The notes under the pieces: model-generated
Seen by the model: only the letters and a program-made list of their open reading frames with translations
What the model was told of the DNA's origin: nothing
The model's database searches: none
Source: Allobacillus salarius
GTDB taxonomy: Bacteria > Bacillota > Bacilli > Bacillales > Alkalibacillaceae
Length of the DNA stretch: 64,000 nucleotides
Direction: 5' to 3'
Assembly (NCBI RefSeq): GCF_007559425.1
Contig: NZ_VMHE01000004.1
Coordinates: forward strand, 1 to 64,000
Program-made: the position numbers and the translations under genes
Shown: positions 34,940-42,527 of the stretch, piece after piece
Position numbering within the stretch: the first letter of the stretch is position 1
Layout: each line of letters starts with the position of its first letter

Positions 34940-35673
34940 GTTACATATCGAAAATGATATAAAATTACACTAGCCGCGATGCCAACATTAAGAGACTCAG
35001 CCTTTACTTCTTGCGGAATATAAATAGTCTCATCACATCGCTCAAGCAGTGAAGGTTGCACGCCCATACCTTCATTTCCCAAAATAATCGCGAACGCTTC
35101 AGGTGGTTTGATCTCAGGTAATGCCTTCGCTTGTTCATCCAAAGCTGTCCCATAAACAGCGACTTCTCGCTTGTTTAGCCATTCAAATAAATCGGATTGG
35201 ATGACAGGCAAATGAAACAGTGCACCTTGTGTCGCACGAACGACTTTTTCATTATATAAATCAACTGTACCCTTGCCTAAAATAACTACTTCCACCCCGA
35301 AAGCCAAGCCGCTTCGGATGATGGTACCTACATTGCCTGGATCTTGCACTTGATCAAGCATTAGCACACGTCTAGGTTGGTCGATCTGCCATTCTTTTTG
35401 ACGAACGACTGCAGCGATACCTTGTGGTGTTTCTGTTTGGGATATTTCCTTCATCACCGGAGAGCTTACATACTCAACAGGTAATGTACTCCATTCATCA
35501 GTAACTTCCACTCCATCTTCCACAATTAATGTATCAATCGTCCAATCACTTTTTACCGCTTCTTCGACTAAGTGCCAGCCTTCCACTAAAAAAAGTCCTT
35601 CACGATCACGATGTTTTTTCTGGCTTAATTTTTTCCATGCTTTGACGCGTTGGTTTTGTTTTGACTCAATCAT
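34936..35673 (-). CDS. SpoU/TrmH-family rRNA 2'-O-methyltransferase (YsgA-like)
   Basis: The 245-residue SPOUT-fold protein methylates ribose 2'-OH groups in RNA using SAM. The three knot motifs are present: QVQDPGNVGTIIRSGLAFG (about 108-126), FAIILGNEGMGV (about 195-206) and ESLNVGIAASVILYHFR at the C-terminus. An N-terminal L30-like substrate-binding domain (VKAWKKLSQKKHR) is also visible. It lies upstream of pheS as ysgA does in Bacillus subtilis. The exact methylated nucleotide cannot be assigned. Confidence 0.92.
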   Translation of the reverse strand: MIESKQNQRVKAWKKLSQKKHRDREGLFLVEGWHLVEEAVKSDWTIDTLIVEDGVEVTDEWSTLPVEYVSSPVMKEISQTETPQGIAAVVRQKEWQIDQPRRVLMLDQVQDPGNVGTIIRSGLAFGVEVVILGKGTVDLYNEKVVRATQGALFHLPVIQSDLFEWLNKREVAVYGTALDEQAKALPEIKPPEAFAIILGNEGMGVQPSLLERCDETIYIPQEVKAESLNVGIAASVILYHFRYVT

Positions 35674-35758
35674 GTTTTATACACCTCGCCCAATTCCTAT
35701 ACATAGTTTAAAAGTCTTTTGGCCAAACTACAACAAAATTCAATTATGAGGTGATTTT

Positions 35759-35971
35759 ATGGATTTAAATTTACGTAAAGCAATTAAAAACAATATTGCA
35801 GGAAATAATGAGGAACAGCTCGAAGCGACAATTGTTGATGCTGTAGAGAGCGGCGAGGAAAAGATGCTTCCAGGTCTAGGCGTACTATTTGAAATGCTCT
35901 GGCAGGGCGCCAACGAAAAGGACAAAAAATACGTATTGGATATTTTAGAGCAAGAAACGAATCAGCTTTAA
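35759..35971 (+). CDS. sspI: Small acid-soluble spore protein I
   Basis: SspI is a minor forespore-made spore protein. The 70-residue product matches the family throughout: [16 protein letters not shown] at the N-terminus, [20 protein letters not shown] in the middle and [16 protein letters not shown] near the end. GAGGTG lies five bases before the ATG. Position next to ysgA and pheS agrees with Bacillus subtilis. SigG control is expected, but no clean SigG promoter was found. The gene is followed immediately by a 21-bp-period repeat array. Confidence 0.95.
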   Translation: MDLNLRKAIKNNIAGNNEEQLEATIVDAVESGEEKMLPGLGVLFEMLWQGANEKDKKYVLDILEQETNQL

Positions 35972-35991
35972 AGTGAGTTCTAGCGGTGGAG

Positions 35992-36201
35992 CTTCAGTGT
36001 TTGTTTGCGATGCTTCGGTGTGAATTCGGGTAGCTTCAGTGTTAAATCATGATTCTTCAGTGTTAATTCACGGACCTTCAGTGTTAAATCATGATTCTTC
36101 AGCGCTAATTGTCGGAGCTTCAGTGTTTAATTACGATACTTCAGCGTTAATTCACGGACCTTCAGTGTTTATCCGTGGAACTTCAGTGTTACTCGAGAAG
36201 T
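35992..36201. repeat. Tandem array, exact 21-bp period, CTTCAGTGTT core, 10 units
   Basis: Units start at 35992, 36013, 36034, 36055, 36076, 36097, 36118, 36139, 36160 and 36181, every step exactly 21 bases. The first ten bases (CTTCAGYGTT) are nearly fixed. The next eleven vary but fall into recurring types, such as AATTCACGGAC (two copies) and AAATCATGATT (two copies). The array fills the gap between sspI and the convergent M42 peptidase terminator. Its reverse complement core is the core of the array at 40.83-41.01 kb. Confidence 0.95.
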
Positions 36202-36250
36202 GACGCTTGAATTTAACTGCTTACCATTCGCACCCTTGCGCCAAGAATAA

Positions 36251-36289
36251 ATAATAGAGCAATCCTCACCAAAGGATTGCTCTATTTTC
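36251..36289. terminator. Bidirectional terminator, M42 peptidase/sspI
   Basis: AATAGAGCAATCCT / AGGATTGCTCTATT, a 14-bp stem with a six-base loop, A-rich and T-rich flanks. Confidence 0.85.
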
Positions 36290-36291
36290 AT

Positions 36292-37374
36292 TTAGTTAAA
36301 TGTCAATTTTTCAACTGTTTCATTGTCCATCTTCTTGATGACCGCAACGAGTAGCTTCACAAGGTTATCAAAATCATCGTAATGAAGCATTGCTGCATGG
36401 GAGTGGATATAGCGCGTTGGTACAGTAATGGACAACGAAGGAACACCATTCGCAGTCAAATGGATTGAACCTGAGTCCGTTCCGCCACCTGCCATGGAAT
36501 CATATTGGAATGGAATGTCGTTTTCTTCTGCTGTTTCAACAACGAAGTCACGCACGCCTTTATGAGAAACCATGGATGCATCATATAAAATAATTTGTGG
36601 GCCTTCACCCATTTTCGCAGCAGCATCTTTATCAGAAACTCCTGGCATGTCTCCAGCGATACCGACGTCTACACCAAAACCGATGTCCGGCTTAACTGCA
36701 TGTGCACTTGTTTTCGCACCGCGAAGACCGATTTCTTCTTGCACCGTTCCAACCCCATAAACGACGTTTGGATGCTGTTCATCTTTCAGTCGCTTTAATA
36801 CTTCAATCGCAATGGCACAGCCAATACGATTGTCCCAAGCTTTTGCAAGTAATAGTTTTTCATTGTTCATTTGTGTAAATTCAAAATATGGAACAACAGA
36901 ATCTCCTGGACGAACACCGAATTCCTCTGCTTCTTCTTTACTTGCAGCACCGATATCGATAAACATATCTTTTATATCAACTGGCTTTTTTCGCTGTTCA
37001 GCAGATAGGATATGAGGTGGTTGAGAGCCAACGACTCCTGTTACGTCACCTTTTTTCGTCATGATTGTTACACGCTGTGCGAGCATGACTTGGCTCCACC
37101 AGCCACCGACAGTTTGGAAATAAAGGAAACCATTATCGTCGATTCGTGTAATCATAAAGCCAATTTCATCTAAATGACCAGCAACCATGATTTTCGGTCC
37201 ATTCTCATCGCCTGTTTTCTTGGCAATCAAACTTCCTAAATGATCCGTTGTCACTTCGTCCGCATATGGAGCTATGTATTTCTCCATGACTTCACGTGGT
37301 TCTTTCTCGTTTCCAGGAATCCCTTTTGCATCTGTTAAGTCTTTTAACATCTGCATATTGTCTTTTTGTGTCAT
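36292..37374 (-). CDS. M42-family metallo-aminopeptidase (YsdC-like)
   Basis: The 360-residue cytoplasmic protein belongs to the M42 glutamyl/deblocking aminopeptidase family of tetrahedral oligomers. Metal-ligand motifs are [11 protein letters not shown] (about 69-79), [15 protein letters not shown] (about 178-192), [15 protein letters not shown] (about 212-226) and the late histidine in [20 protein letters not shown] and GGGTDSG are also in place. AAGGAGG precedes the ATG. The location near rplT matches ysdC. Peptide specificity is unknown. Confidence 0.93.
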   Translation of the reverse strand: MTQKDNMQMLKDLTDAKGIPGNEKEPREVMEKYIAPYADEVTTDHLGSLIAKKTGDENGPKIMVAGHLDEIGFMITRIDDNGFLYFQTVGGWWSQVMLAQRVTIMTKKGDVTGVVGSQPPHILSAEQRKKPVDIKDMFIDIGAASKEEAEEFGVRPGDSVVPYFEFTQMNNEKLLLAKAWDNRIGCAIAIEVLKRLKDEQHPNVVYGVGTVQEEIGLRGAKTSAHAVKPDIGFGVDVGIAGDMPGVSDKDAAAKMGEGPQIILYDASMVSHKGVRDFVVETAEENDIPFQYDSMAGGGTDSGSIHLTANGVPSLSITVPTRYIHSHAAMLHYDDFDNLVKLLVAVIKKMDNETVEKLTFN

Positions 37375-37443
37375 TTTTGAATCCTCCTTATTTTCTGACT
37401 AACCATTTTTCATTATAACGCTAATCGTTTTCGAGGACAAAAG

Positions 37444-37926
37444 TTAATACCCTGATTTTTGCCTTTCATGATTTACTTCATTTTTGTCCTGGTAAGCTTG
37501 AAAAATATCTGTTTCATTAAAACCTAACGTATCGCCTAGGCTTAAATAATCGGACAGCAATTGATGATAACGTTTTTCGGTCGGGTTGGATTTGTACTGA
37601 ACAATTCCATCATAAATGCCATGAAATTGCTCCGTTAATGACTTTGTAGATGGTCTGATCGTTGGCTGGATTGTATATGTACGATCTAATCCAATTGAAA
37701 TGAGAAAATGGATTCCGTCTACATACTCTTCTAAAATATATTGTCTGTCATTTGGTCCTTTCTCACTCCAAAATTTAAAACATCTTGTTTCATTTGCTAA
37801 TTCGCCCACTTCAACCAAAAGTGCAAGTAGTTTCTCGTCGTTTACCTCAGCGCGTGTTCGGTTAATTTTATCCATAATTCGGTCGTCTAACACTTTTTGC
37901 ATATCCATAATCATATTCCAGTCCAT
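37444..37926 (-). CDS. dUTP diphosphatase, dimeric all-alpha type
   Basis: The 160-residue protein belongs to the dimeric dUTPase/MazG-like all-alpha NTP pyrophosphatases that hydrolyse dUTP to dUMP. Metal-binding motifs EVGELANETRCFKFW (E-x-x-E, about 41-55) and EEYVDGIHFLISIGLD (E-x-x-x-D, about 68-83) are clear, and KYHQLLSDYLSLGD-like helices follow. ATG 37926 is preceded by GAGGAGG; 65 upstream codons of the open frame are spurious. That ribosome-binding site lies inside a 16-bp hairpin (37931-37967). Confidence 0.85.
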   Translation of the reverse strand: MDWNMIMDMQKVLDDRIMDKINRTRAEVNDEKLLALLVEVGELANETRCFKFWSEKGPNDRQYILEEYVDGIHFLISIGLDRTYTIQPTIRPSTKSLTEQFHGIYDGIVQYKSNPTEKRYHQLLSDYLSLGDTLGFNETDIFQAYQDKNEVNHERQKSGY

Positions 37927-37930
37927 CAAA

Positions 37931-37967
37931 AAACCTCCTCTGTTATTCAGTATAACAAAGAAGGTTT
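37931..37967 (-). promoter_or_regulatory. 16-bp hairpin enclosing the dUTPase ribosome-binding site
   Basis: On the minus strand AAACCTTCTTTGTTAT pairs with ATAACAGAGGAGGTTT (two G-U pairs) around a five-base loop. The 3' arm contains GAGGAGG, the Shine-Dalgarno sequence of the next gene, and is followed by TTTTTTG. The structure may be a terminator for the upstream gene, a translational switch, or both. Confidence 0.75.
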
Positions 37968-37985
37968 CGTCTCCACATGAGAAAA

Positions 37986-38567
37986 TTAATTTTCTGGTCG
38001 TTCTACCGCAAAGAAATCTTCCCATTTCAAAATAATTTCTTTGCGACGAATCAAATACATCAAAACTAATATCAATGATAAAAACAATATCAGGTGAACG
38101 ACTCCTAATGATTGAAACCATTGGCCAAATGTTGTGTATACAAAGGCTAACGGTAGATTGGAAATGATCGACATTCTCGCGTACTCTTTGAAATTGCGGG
38201 TCATTTCAATCAGAATCAATGATATTAAATGAAAGTGAATAAATGGTGTGATCCGTAACAAAACGACTTGTGGCATGTTTAGTTGTCGATGTTTGCCAAA
38301 CATTTTTTCTTTGAGCTTTTCAAATCGTTTAAATAAGCTCGGTGTTTGCTGAACAAACATATAAAAAAGAAGACTAGAAAGTGTGACACCAATTAATGAA
38401 TAGACAACCCCATACGTCATCCCGAACAACAATCCACCAGTTATGCATATGAATGCAACCGGAATAAATAAAAATGGTCGGATAATATGAAATGCAATAA
38501 ACAAAACCGGCGCAATCATCTGGTGGGAGTCAATCGACTGTTGGATCCAACCGATAACACCCTCCAT
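37986..38567 (-). CDS. TVP38/TMEM64 (VTT/DedA-like) membrane protein
   Basis: The 193-residue integral membrane protein has about five hydrophobic segments. The SNARE-associated VTT domain is marked by FIPVAFICITGGLLFG (about 37-52), YSLIGVTLSSLLFYMF and LRITPFIHFHLISLILI, with PLAFVYTTFGQW later. The family includes DedA-like lipid scramblase-type proteins; the function in this organism is not known. It lies 59 bases upstream of the dUTPase gene. AAAGGAG precedes the ATG. Confidence 0.85.
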   Translation of the reverse strand: MEGVIGWIQQSIDSHQMIAPVLFIAFHIIRPFLFIPVAFICITGGLLFGMTYGVVYSLIGVTLSSLLFYMFVQQTPSLFKRFEKLKEKMFGKHRQLNMPQVVLLRITPFIHFHLISLILIEMTRNFKEYARMSIISNLPLAFVYTTFGQWFQSLGVVHLILFLSLILVLMYLIRRKEIILKWEDFFAVERPEN

Positions 38568-38641
38568 GGCAGTCTCCTTTCAAATAGGCTTACTAAAGGA
38601 TATGACAATAGACGAGCCTTTATGACAATGTGGCGGAAAGC

Positions 38642-38896
38642 TTAACCCCAAAAAATCACTACTGCCCATATTAATGTAAGGAGCGGCAGTCCGAACGCAA
38701 ATTGAATATGTTTCGTTTTATGACGAAAAAAATTCATACCGGCCCAAGCACCGAGTGCTCCTCCTGCGAGAGCAATCGTCCAAATCCGTGATTCTGGAAT
38801 GCGGTATTGTTGTCGACGTGCTTTTCGTTTATCCCATCCCATAATTGCAAATCCAACTATATTGGTGATGACTAGCCAGCTAGTTAATATATACAT
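38642..38896 (-). CDS. DUF1294 membrane protein (YsdA-like)
   Basis: The 84-residue protein has the DUF1294 pattern: an N-terminal helix (MYILTSWLVITNIVGFAIMG), then DKRKARRQQYRIPE, the helix IWTIALAGGALGAWAGMN with MNFFRHKTKH, and a last helix LPLLTLIWAVVIFW. In Bacillus subtilis ysdA directly follows rplT; here an acyl-CoA synthetase gene has come between. AGAGGC precedes the ATG. Function unknown. Confidence 0.88.
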   Translation of the reverse strand: MYILTSWLVITNIVGFAIMGWDKRKARRQQYRIPESRIWTIALAGGALGAWAGMNFFRHKTKHIQFAFGLPLLTLIWAVVIFWG

Positions 38897-38992
38897 ACAA
38901 TGCCTCTTTCTTGAAGATATCTATTGAATAATTATAATTTATTTTAAGAATAAAAGAAATTACATTGAGATTTTAATTAAATATCGAGTCAG

Positions 38993-39029
38993 ACACAAGA
39001 AATCCCCAGCGAGCTTATCGCTGGGGACA
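38993..39029 (-). terminator. Terminator of the 39037 acyl-CoA synthetase gene
   Basis: GTCCCCAGCGA / TCGCTGGGGAT stem with an ATTTCTT tail on the minus strand, eight bases after the stop. Confidence 0.75.
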
Positions 39030-39036
39030 AACATTC

Positions 39037-40653
39037 TTATTGTTCCTGCAAATAATAATCCGACAGTTCATCTCTTAATGCTCGTTTTAAGAACTTACCG
39101 ACAGAAGTCTTAGGGATTTCATTAACAAAAACGATGTCATCTGGAAGCCACCATTTCACAAACATTGGTGTAATGAACTCGAATAACTCTTCTTTCGTTA
39201 CATCCGCTCCTTCTTTTAAAACAACAACGCCGAGTGGCCTTTCTTGCCATTTTTCATGAGGAATTCCAATGACACTCGCTTCAGCAACGGCTTCGTGAGC
39301 CATCAAGCCATTTTCAAGTGCAACGGTTGAAATCCATTCCCCGCCACTTTTAACTAAGTCCTTCGTTCGGTCCACCACTTGAATAAAGCCATCTTCATCA
39401 ATCGTTGCAATATCACCTGTGTATAGCCAGCCATCTTTAACAGATTCAGCTGTTTTGTCTGGTGCATTATAATACTGGTCTGTAATCCACGGCCCACGAA
39501 TTGTCAATTCGCCCATTGTTTCACCGTCAGCAGGTACTTCGCCGTTTTCATTAATAATTCTCACTTCAAGACCTGGTACAACACGTCCTTGTGTTGCTTT
39601 TATATCCAACTGCTCTTCGCGGCTTAATTCCTTATGTTTACTGAGTGGTCTGGAAAGTGTTGCGACAGGGCTGGTTTCTGTCATGCCATATGCATGGATA
39701 AACGGAATATTAAATCGATCTTCATACAATGCAATCAAGCTTTTCGGAGCGGCGGAACCTCCACAGATGACAGCTTTCAAGCTCGATGTATCATAGTTTC
39801 CTTGCTCCAACGCTTGAGCGACACCTAGCCAGATTGTTGGCACTCCAGCTGACATTGTCACTTTTTCTTGCTCGATTAATTCAAGAATCAATTGTGGGGT
39901 AACATTCGGTCCTGGTAACACCTGTTTTGTACCAAACCATGTAGCTGCATATGGGAATCCCCAGGCATTTACGTGGAACATCGGTACAAGTGGCAATGAC
40001 ACATCTTCTTCTTGCACACCTGTCGTTTCTGCAAGCCCTAACGCCATAGAATGTAAAAATGTGCTTCGGTGTGTATAAACAACACCTTTTGGCTTACCTG
40101 TTGTCGCGGATGTATAACACATACCTGCTGGATCATTTTCTTGTATATTTTCTGGATATTGATATGTGGGATCACCTTGTTCAATAAGTGATTCATAGAG
40201 ATAAACAGAAGGAAGGGATGTTTCCGGGATGTTTTCTTCGTCCGTCATTAAGATGACGTGCTGGACTGAAGGGATTTCATCTTTAATCGCTTCAATTAAA
40301 CCAATAAACTGTGCATCGATAAGCAACACTTTATCTTCAGCATCATTAATGACGTAAATTAAGTGTTCCTGTGGTAATCGGAAATTAATTGTATGCAATA
40401 CAGCATTCATATTTGGAACCGCAAAATAAGCTTCTAGATGTCGATGATGATTCCAACCTAGCGTCCCAATTCGATCGCCTTTTTTTATGCCAAGTGCCTC
40501 TAATGAATCAGATAAAGATCGGCACCGTTGTCCAACTTCTTTGTAAGTTAACCGATGGACTTTTAGATCTGTTCTAGAAACAACTTCTTTTTGCGAAAAA
40601 TATTTCTCTGCTCGTTCTAGCATTTGAGTCGTCGTCAACTGAAAATTATTCAT
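39037..40653 (-). CDS. Fatty acyl-CoA synthetase, medium/long-chain (AMP-binding)
   Basis: The 538-residue ANL-family enzyme activates a fatty acid as acyl-CoA. Visible motifs are MCYTSATTGKPKGVVYTHRS (about 176-195), AYGMTETSPVATLS, LYTGDIATIDEDGFIQVVDR and the catalytic lysine in TSVGKFLKRALRDEL. It resembles the AlkK/medium-chain-type ligases more than LcfA. It is inserted between rplT and ysdA, which are adjacent in Bacillus subtilis. It has its own promoter (40705-40733) and terminator but no FadR box that I can see. GGAGGAG precedes the ATG. Confidence 0.9.
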   Translation of the reverse strand: MNNFQLTTTQMLERAEKYFSQKEVVSRTDLKVHRLTYKEVGQRCRSLSDSLEALGIKKGDRIGTLGWNHHRHLEAYFAVPNMNAVLHTINFRLPQEHLIYVINDAEDKVLLIDAQFIGLIEAIKDEIPSVQHVILMTDEENIPETSLPSVYLYESLIEQGDPTYQYPENIQENDPAGMCYTSATTGKPKGVVYTHRSTFLHSMALGLAETTGVQEEDVSLPLVPMFHVNAWGFPYAATWFGTKQVLPGPNVTPQLILELIEQEKVTMSAGVPTIWLGVAQALEQGNYDTSSLKAVICGGSAAPKSLIALYEDRFNIPFIHAYGMTETSPVATLSRPLSKHKELSREEQLDIKATQGRVVPGLEVRIINENGEVPADGETMGELTIRGPWITDQYYNAPDKTAESVKDGWLYTGDIATIDEDGFIQVVDRTKDLVKSGGEWISTVALENGLMAHEAVAEASVIGIPHEKWQERPLGVVVLKEGADVTKEELFEFITPMFVKWWLPDDIVFVNEIPKTSVGKFLKRALRDELSDYYLQEQ

Positions 40654-40704
40654 AACTACTCCTCCTTTTTTAAATTATGTAGAACTCTTGATAGTATATC
40701 TTTA

Positions 40705-40733
40705 AATTTAAATTATTATGATAATTTTGTCAA
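40705..40733 (-). promoter_or_regulatory. SigA promoter of the 39037 acyl-CoA synthetase gene
   Basis: TTGACA, 17-base spacer, TAAATT on the minus strand, about 50 bases before the start codon. Confidence 0.65.
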
Positions 40734-40831
40734 TTACTAGATGACTCAATAATTAAGCGCTTGATTACTGAAAGGATAGAACATGTCCATTAGATTAATG
40801 ATCCGATAATTATGTCGAGGTTTTATTCGTT

Positions 40832-41009
40832 AACACTGAAGGATTGCGAATTAACACTGAAGGTTTGAAAATAAACACTGAAGATTCACTAATTAACGCT
40901 GAAGCTTCGCGGATAAACCCTGAAGATCTTCAAATTAACACTGAAGCATTTCGATTAAACACTGAAGGCAGCATGTTTAATGCTGAAGGTGTAAGAACTA
41001 GCATTGAAA
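40832..41009. repeat. Tandem array, exact 21-bp period, AACACTGAAG core, 9 units
   Basis: AACACTGAAG or close variants occur at 40832, 40853, 40874, 40895, 40916, 40937, 40958, 40979 and 41000, every step exactly 21 bases. Most cores are preceded by ATTA or ATAA. The core is the exact reverse complement of CTTCAGTGTT, the core of the array at 35.99-36.20 kb. The array lies just past the rplT terminator. A 60-codon open frame through it reads as a heptapeptide repeat (INTEG-like) but has no ribosome-binding site. Confidence 0.95.
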
Positions 41010-41023
41010 AAGATCCCAACATA

Positions 41024-41070
41024 TAAAAAACCTTGATTGATGAGTATTCTCTACTCACCAATCAAGGTTT
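41024..41070 (-). terminator. Terminator of the infC-rpmI-rplT operon
   Basis: AACCTTGATTGGTGAG / CTCATCAATCAAGGTT stem (about 16 bp, small imperfections) with six Ts on the minus strand. Confidence 0.88.
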
Positions 41071-41080
41071 CCTCGGACTA

Positions 41081-41437
41081 TTATTTAAGTGCGTCTTTTG
41101 CTTGGTTAACAAGGTTTGTAAATCCTTGCTCGTCACTTACAGCTAGATCTGCTAACATTTTACGGTTAACTTCGATTCCTGCAAGTTTCAAACCGTGCAT
41201 TAAACGGCTGTATGAAATGTCGTTCATACGTGCTGCCGCGTTAATACGTGCGATCCAAAGCTTACGGAATTCACGTTTTTTCTGTCGACGGTCACGGTAT
41301 GCATACTGACCTGATTTCATTACTTGTTGTTTTGCTGTTTTAAATAACGTTCTTTTCGAACCGTAATATCCTTTTGCTAGTTTCAAAACGCGTTTGCGTC
41401 GTTGGCGTGTAACTGTTCCACCTTTAACACGTGCCAT
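41081..41437 (-). CDS. rplT: 50S ribosomal protein L20
   Basis: L20 binds 23S rRNA early in 50S assembly and represses its own operon through the leader RNA. The 118-residue basic protein has the typical N-terminal extension ([20 protein letters not shown]) and the globular C-terminus ([20 protein letters not shown]). It is last of infC-rpmI-rplT, 37 bases after rpmI, with a strong terminator. Confidence 0.98.
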   Translation of the reverse strand: MARVKGGTVTRQRRKRVLKLAKGYYGSKRTLFKTAKQQVMKSGQYAYRDRRQKKREFRKLWIARINAAARMNDISYSRLMHGLKLAGIEVNRKMLADLAVSDEQGFTNLVNQAKDALK

Positions 41438-41474
41438 GGTAATTCCCTCCTATTTATATCGAATCGTATAGTTT

Positions 41475-41672
41475 TTATTTGTTTGGTAGCATTTTTTCTA
41501 AGCGACCTTCGTCACCTTTAGCAACAATTGCGCTTTTACGTAGTTTACGTTTTTGCTTCTGTGTTTTGTTTCCGAACATGTGGCTTGTAAACGCATGAGC
41601 GCGTTTGAATTTACCGGTACCTGTTCTTTTGAAACGTTTTTGTGCACCTTTATGAGTTTTCATTTTTGGCAT
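41475..41672 (-). CDS. rpmI: 50S ribosomal protein L35
   Basis: The 65-residue, highly basic ribosomal protein begins [20 protein letters not shown] and contains [20 protein letters not shown], the L35 signature. It lies between infC (29 bases upstream) and rplT. AAGGAGG precedes the ATG. Confidence 0.98.
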   Translation of the reverse strand: MPKMKTHKGAQKRFKRTGTGKFKRAHAFTSHMFGNKTQKQKRKLRKSAIVAKGDEGRLEKMLPNK

Positions 41673-41701
41673 GATTATATCCTCCTTAAATTACGAACGA
41701 A

Positions 41702-42214
41702 TTATTTTTCTGCTTTAGGAGCAAGCATCATAAACATGCTGCGCCCTTCCATTTTAGGCTTTGATTCCGCGTTGCTGATATCATTTGTTTGTTCAGCGAA
41801 TCGGTCTAGTACTTCACGACCTAATTCTTTGTGGGTAATCGCACGCCCACGGAAACGTACGCTAACTTTGACTTTGTCACCTTTTCCAAGGAACTTACGA
41901 GCGTTACGTAATTTCGTATTGAAATCGTGCTCCTCAATTACTGGAGTCAAACGAATCTCTTTTACGTTAATAACCTTTTGGTTTTTACGTTGCTCTTTTT
42001 CTTTCTTTTGTTGTTCAAAGCGGTATTTTCCGTAATCCATAATACGAGCAACTGGTGGTTTTGCTTGTGGAGCAACCAACACGAGGTCTAGGTTCGCTTT
42101 TTCAGCGATCTCCAACGCTTCGTTTCTGGATTTTACTCCTAATTGCTCACCATTGACATCAATCAAACGTAGTTCCTTTGCTCGAATGGATTCATTCACA
42201 ATATCTTTGCTAAT
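41702..42214 (-). CDS. infC: Translation initiation factor IF-3 (ATT start)
   Basis: IF-3 checks start-codon pairing on the 30S subunit and prevents 70S re-association. The 170-residue product contains [39 protein letters not shown] and [17 protein letters not shown]. The strong GGAGGTG lies seven bases before ATT at 42212-42214, giving an N-terminus [10 protein letters not shown] that matches other Bacillus IF-3 proteins. The first ATG/GTG in frame would lose five residues and have no ribosome-binding site. The AUU start is the classical basis of IF-3 autocontrol. The operon is also governed by the L20 leader upstream. Confidence 0.95.
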   Translation of the reverse strand: MSKDIVNESIRAKELRLIDVNGEQLGVKSRNEALEIAEKANLDLVLVAPQAKPPVARIMDYGKYRFEQQKKEKEQRKNQKVINVKEIRLTPVIEEHDFNTKLRNARKFLGKGDKVKVSVRFRGRAITHKELGREVLDRFAEQTNDISNAESKPKMEGRSMFMMLAPKAEK

Positions 42215-42302
42215 CGTTAGCCACCTCCATAATTTTTTAAATCAAGGCATTATCCGACAAGTGATTTCCTTCGAAAGTAGTTCAACCACTTTCAATAAAA
42301 AT

Positions 42303-42485
42303 AAAAATGTGGGCACCTAGGCACCCACATTTAAACAGTTCGTTCTACTGAAGACTCAACGCGAGCCTTCTTCAACGGTTTTGGATCTGTTCAGACCTGT
42401 TAACTACCCATCGCGAGCGTCAAGCAGGTGAGAAGCGGGTGCTTCTACTTGTCAGTCATGACCTTATTCAATTCACCTTACCTAG
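42303..42485 (-). ncRNA. L20 leader (ribosomal protein autoregulation)
   Basis: The 270-base region between infC and thrS ends in a terminator with the stem GTGGGTGCC / GGTGCCCAC and a T-rich tail (42301-42332). Upstream the minus strand carries GCACCCGCTTCTCACCTG and paired segments such as GACGCTCGCG and AACAGGTCTGAAC, as in L20-binding leaders of Firmicutes infC operons. L20 binding would favour the terminator. It accounts for most of the 313-base gap. Confidence 0.85.
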
Positions 42486-42527
42486 TATATGCATGATCGC
42501 TATAATTGTCAAGTCATAGATTTAATC

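Noticed and set aside
35674..35758. SigG promoter of sspI
   Set aside because: Expected from biology, but no pair of hexamers with convincing match and spacing was found in the 85-base gap.
35992..36201. CRISPR array
   Set aside because: Period is 21 bases with a 10-base core, far shorter than CRISPR repeat plus spacer. The variable parts recur between units and there are no cas genes.
40750..40763. Catabolite-response (cre) site TTAAGCGCTTGA upstream of the acyl-CoA synthetase gene
   Set aside because: The centre is palindromic, but the outer conserved positions of the cre consensus (TGWAAR...WNCW ends) do not match.
40844..41026. 60-codon open frame reading as a heptapeptide repeat through the 21-bp array
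   Set aside because: A 21-base period keeps frames open automatically. There is no ribosome-binding site, and the same array type at 36 kb read in the matching orientation contains a stop.
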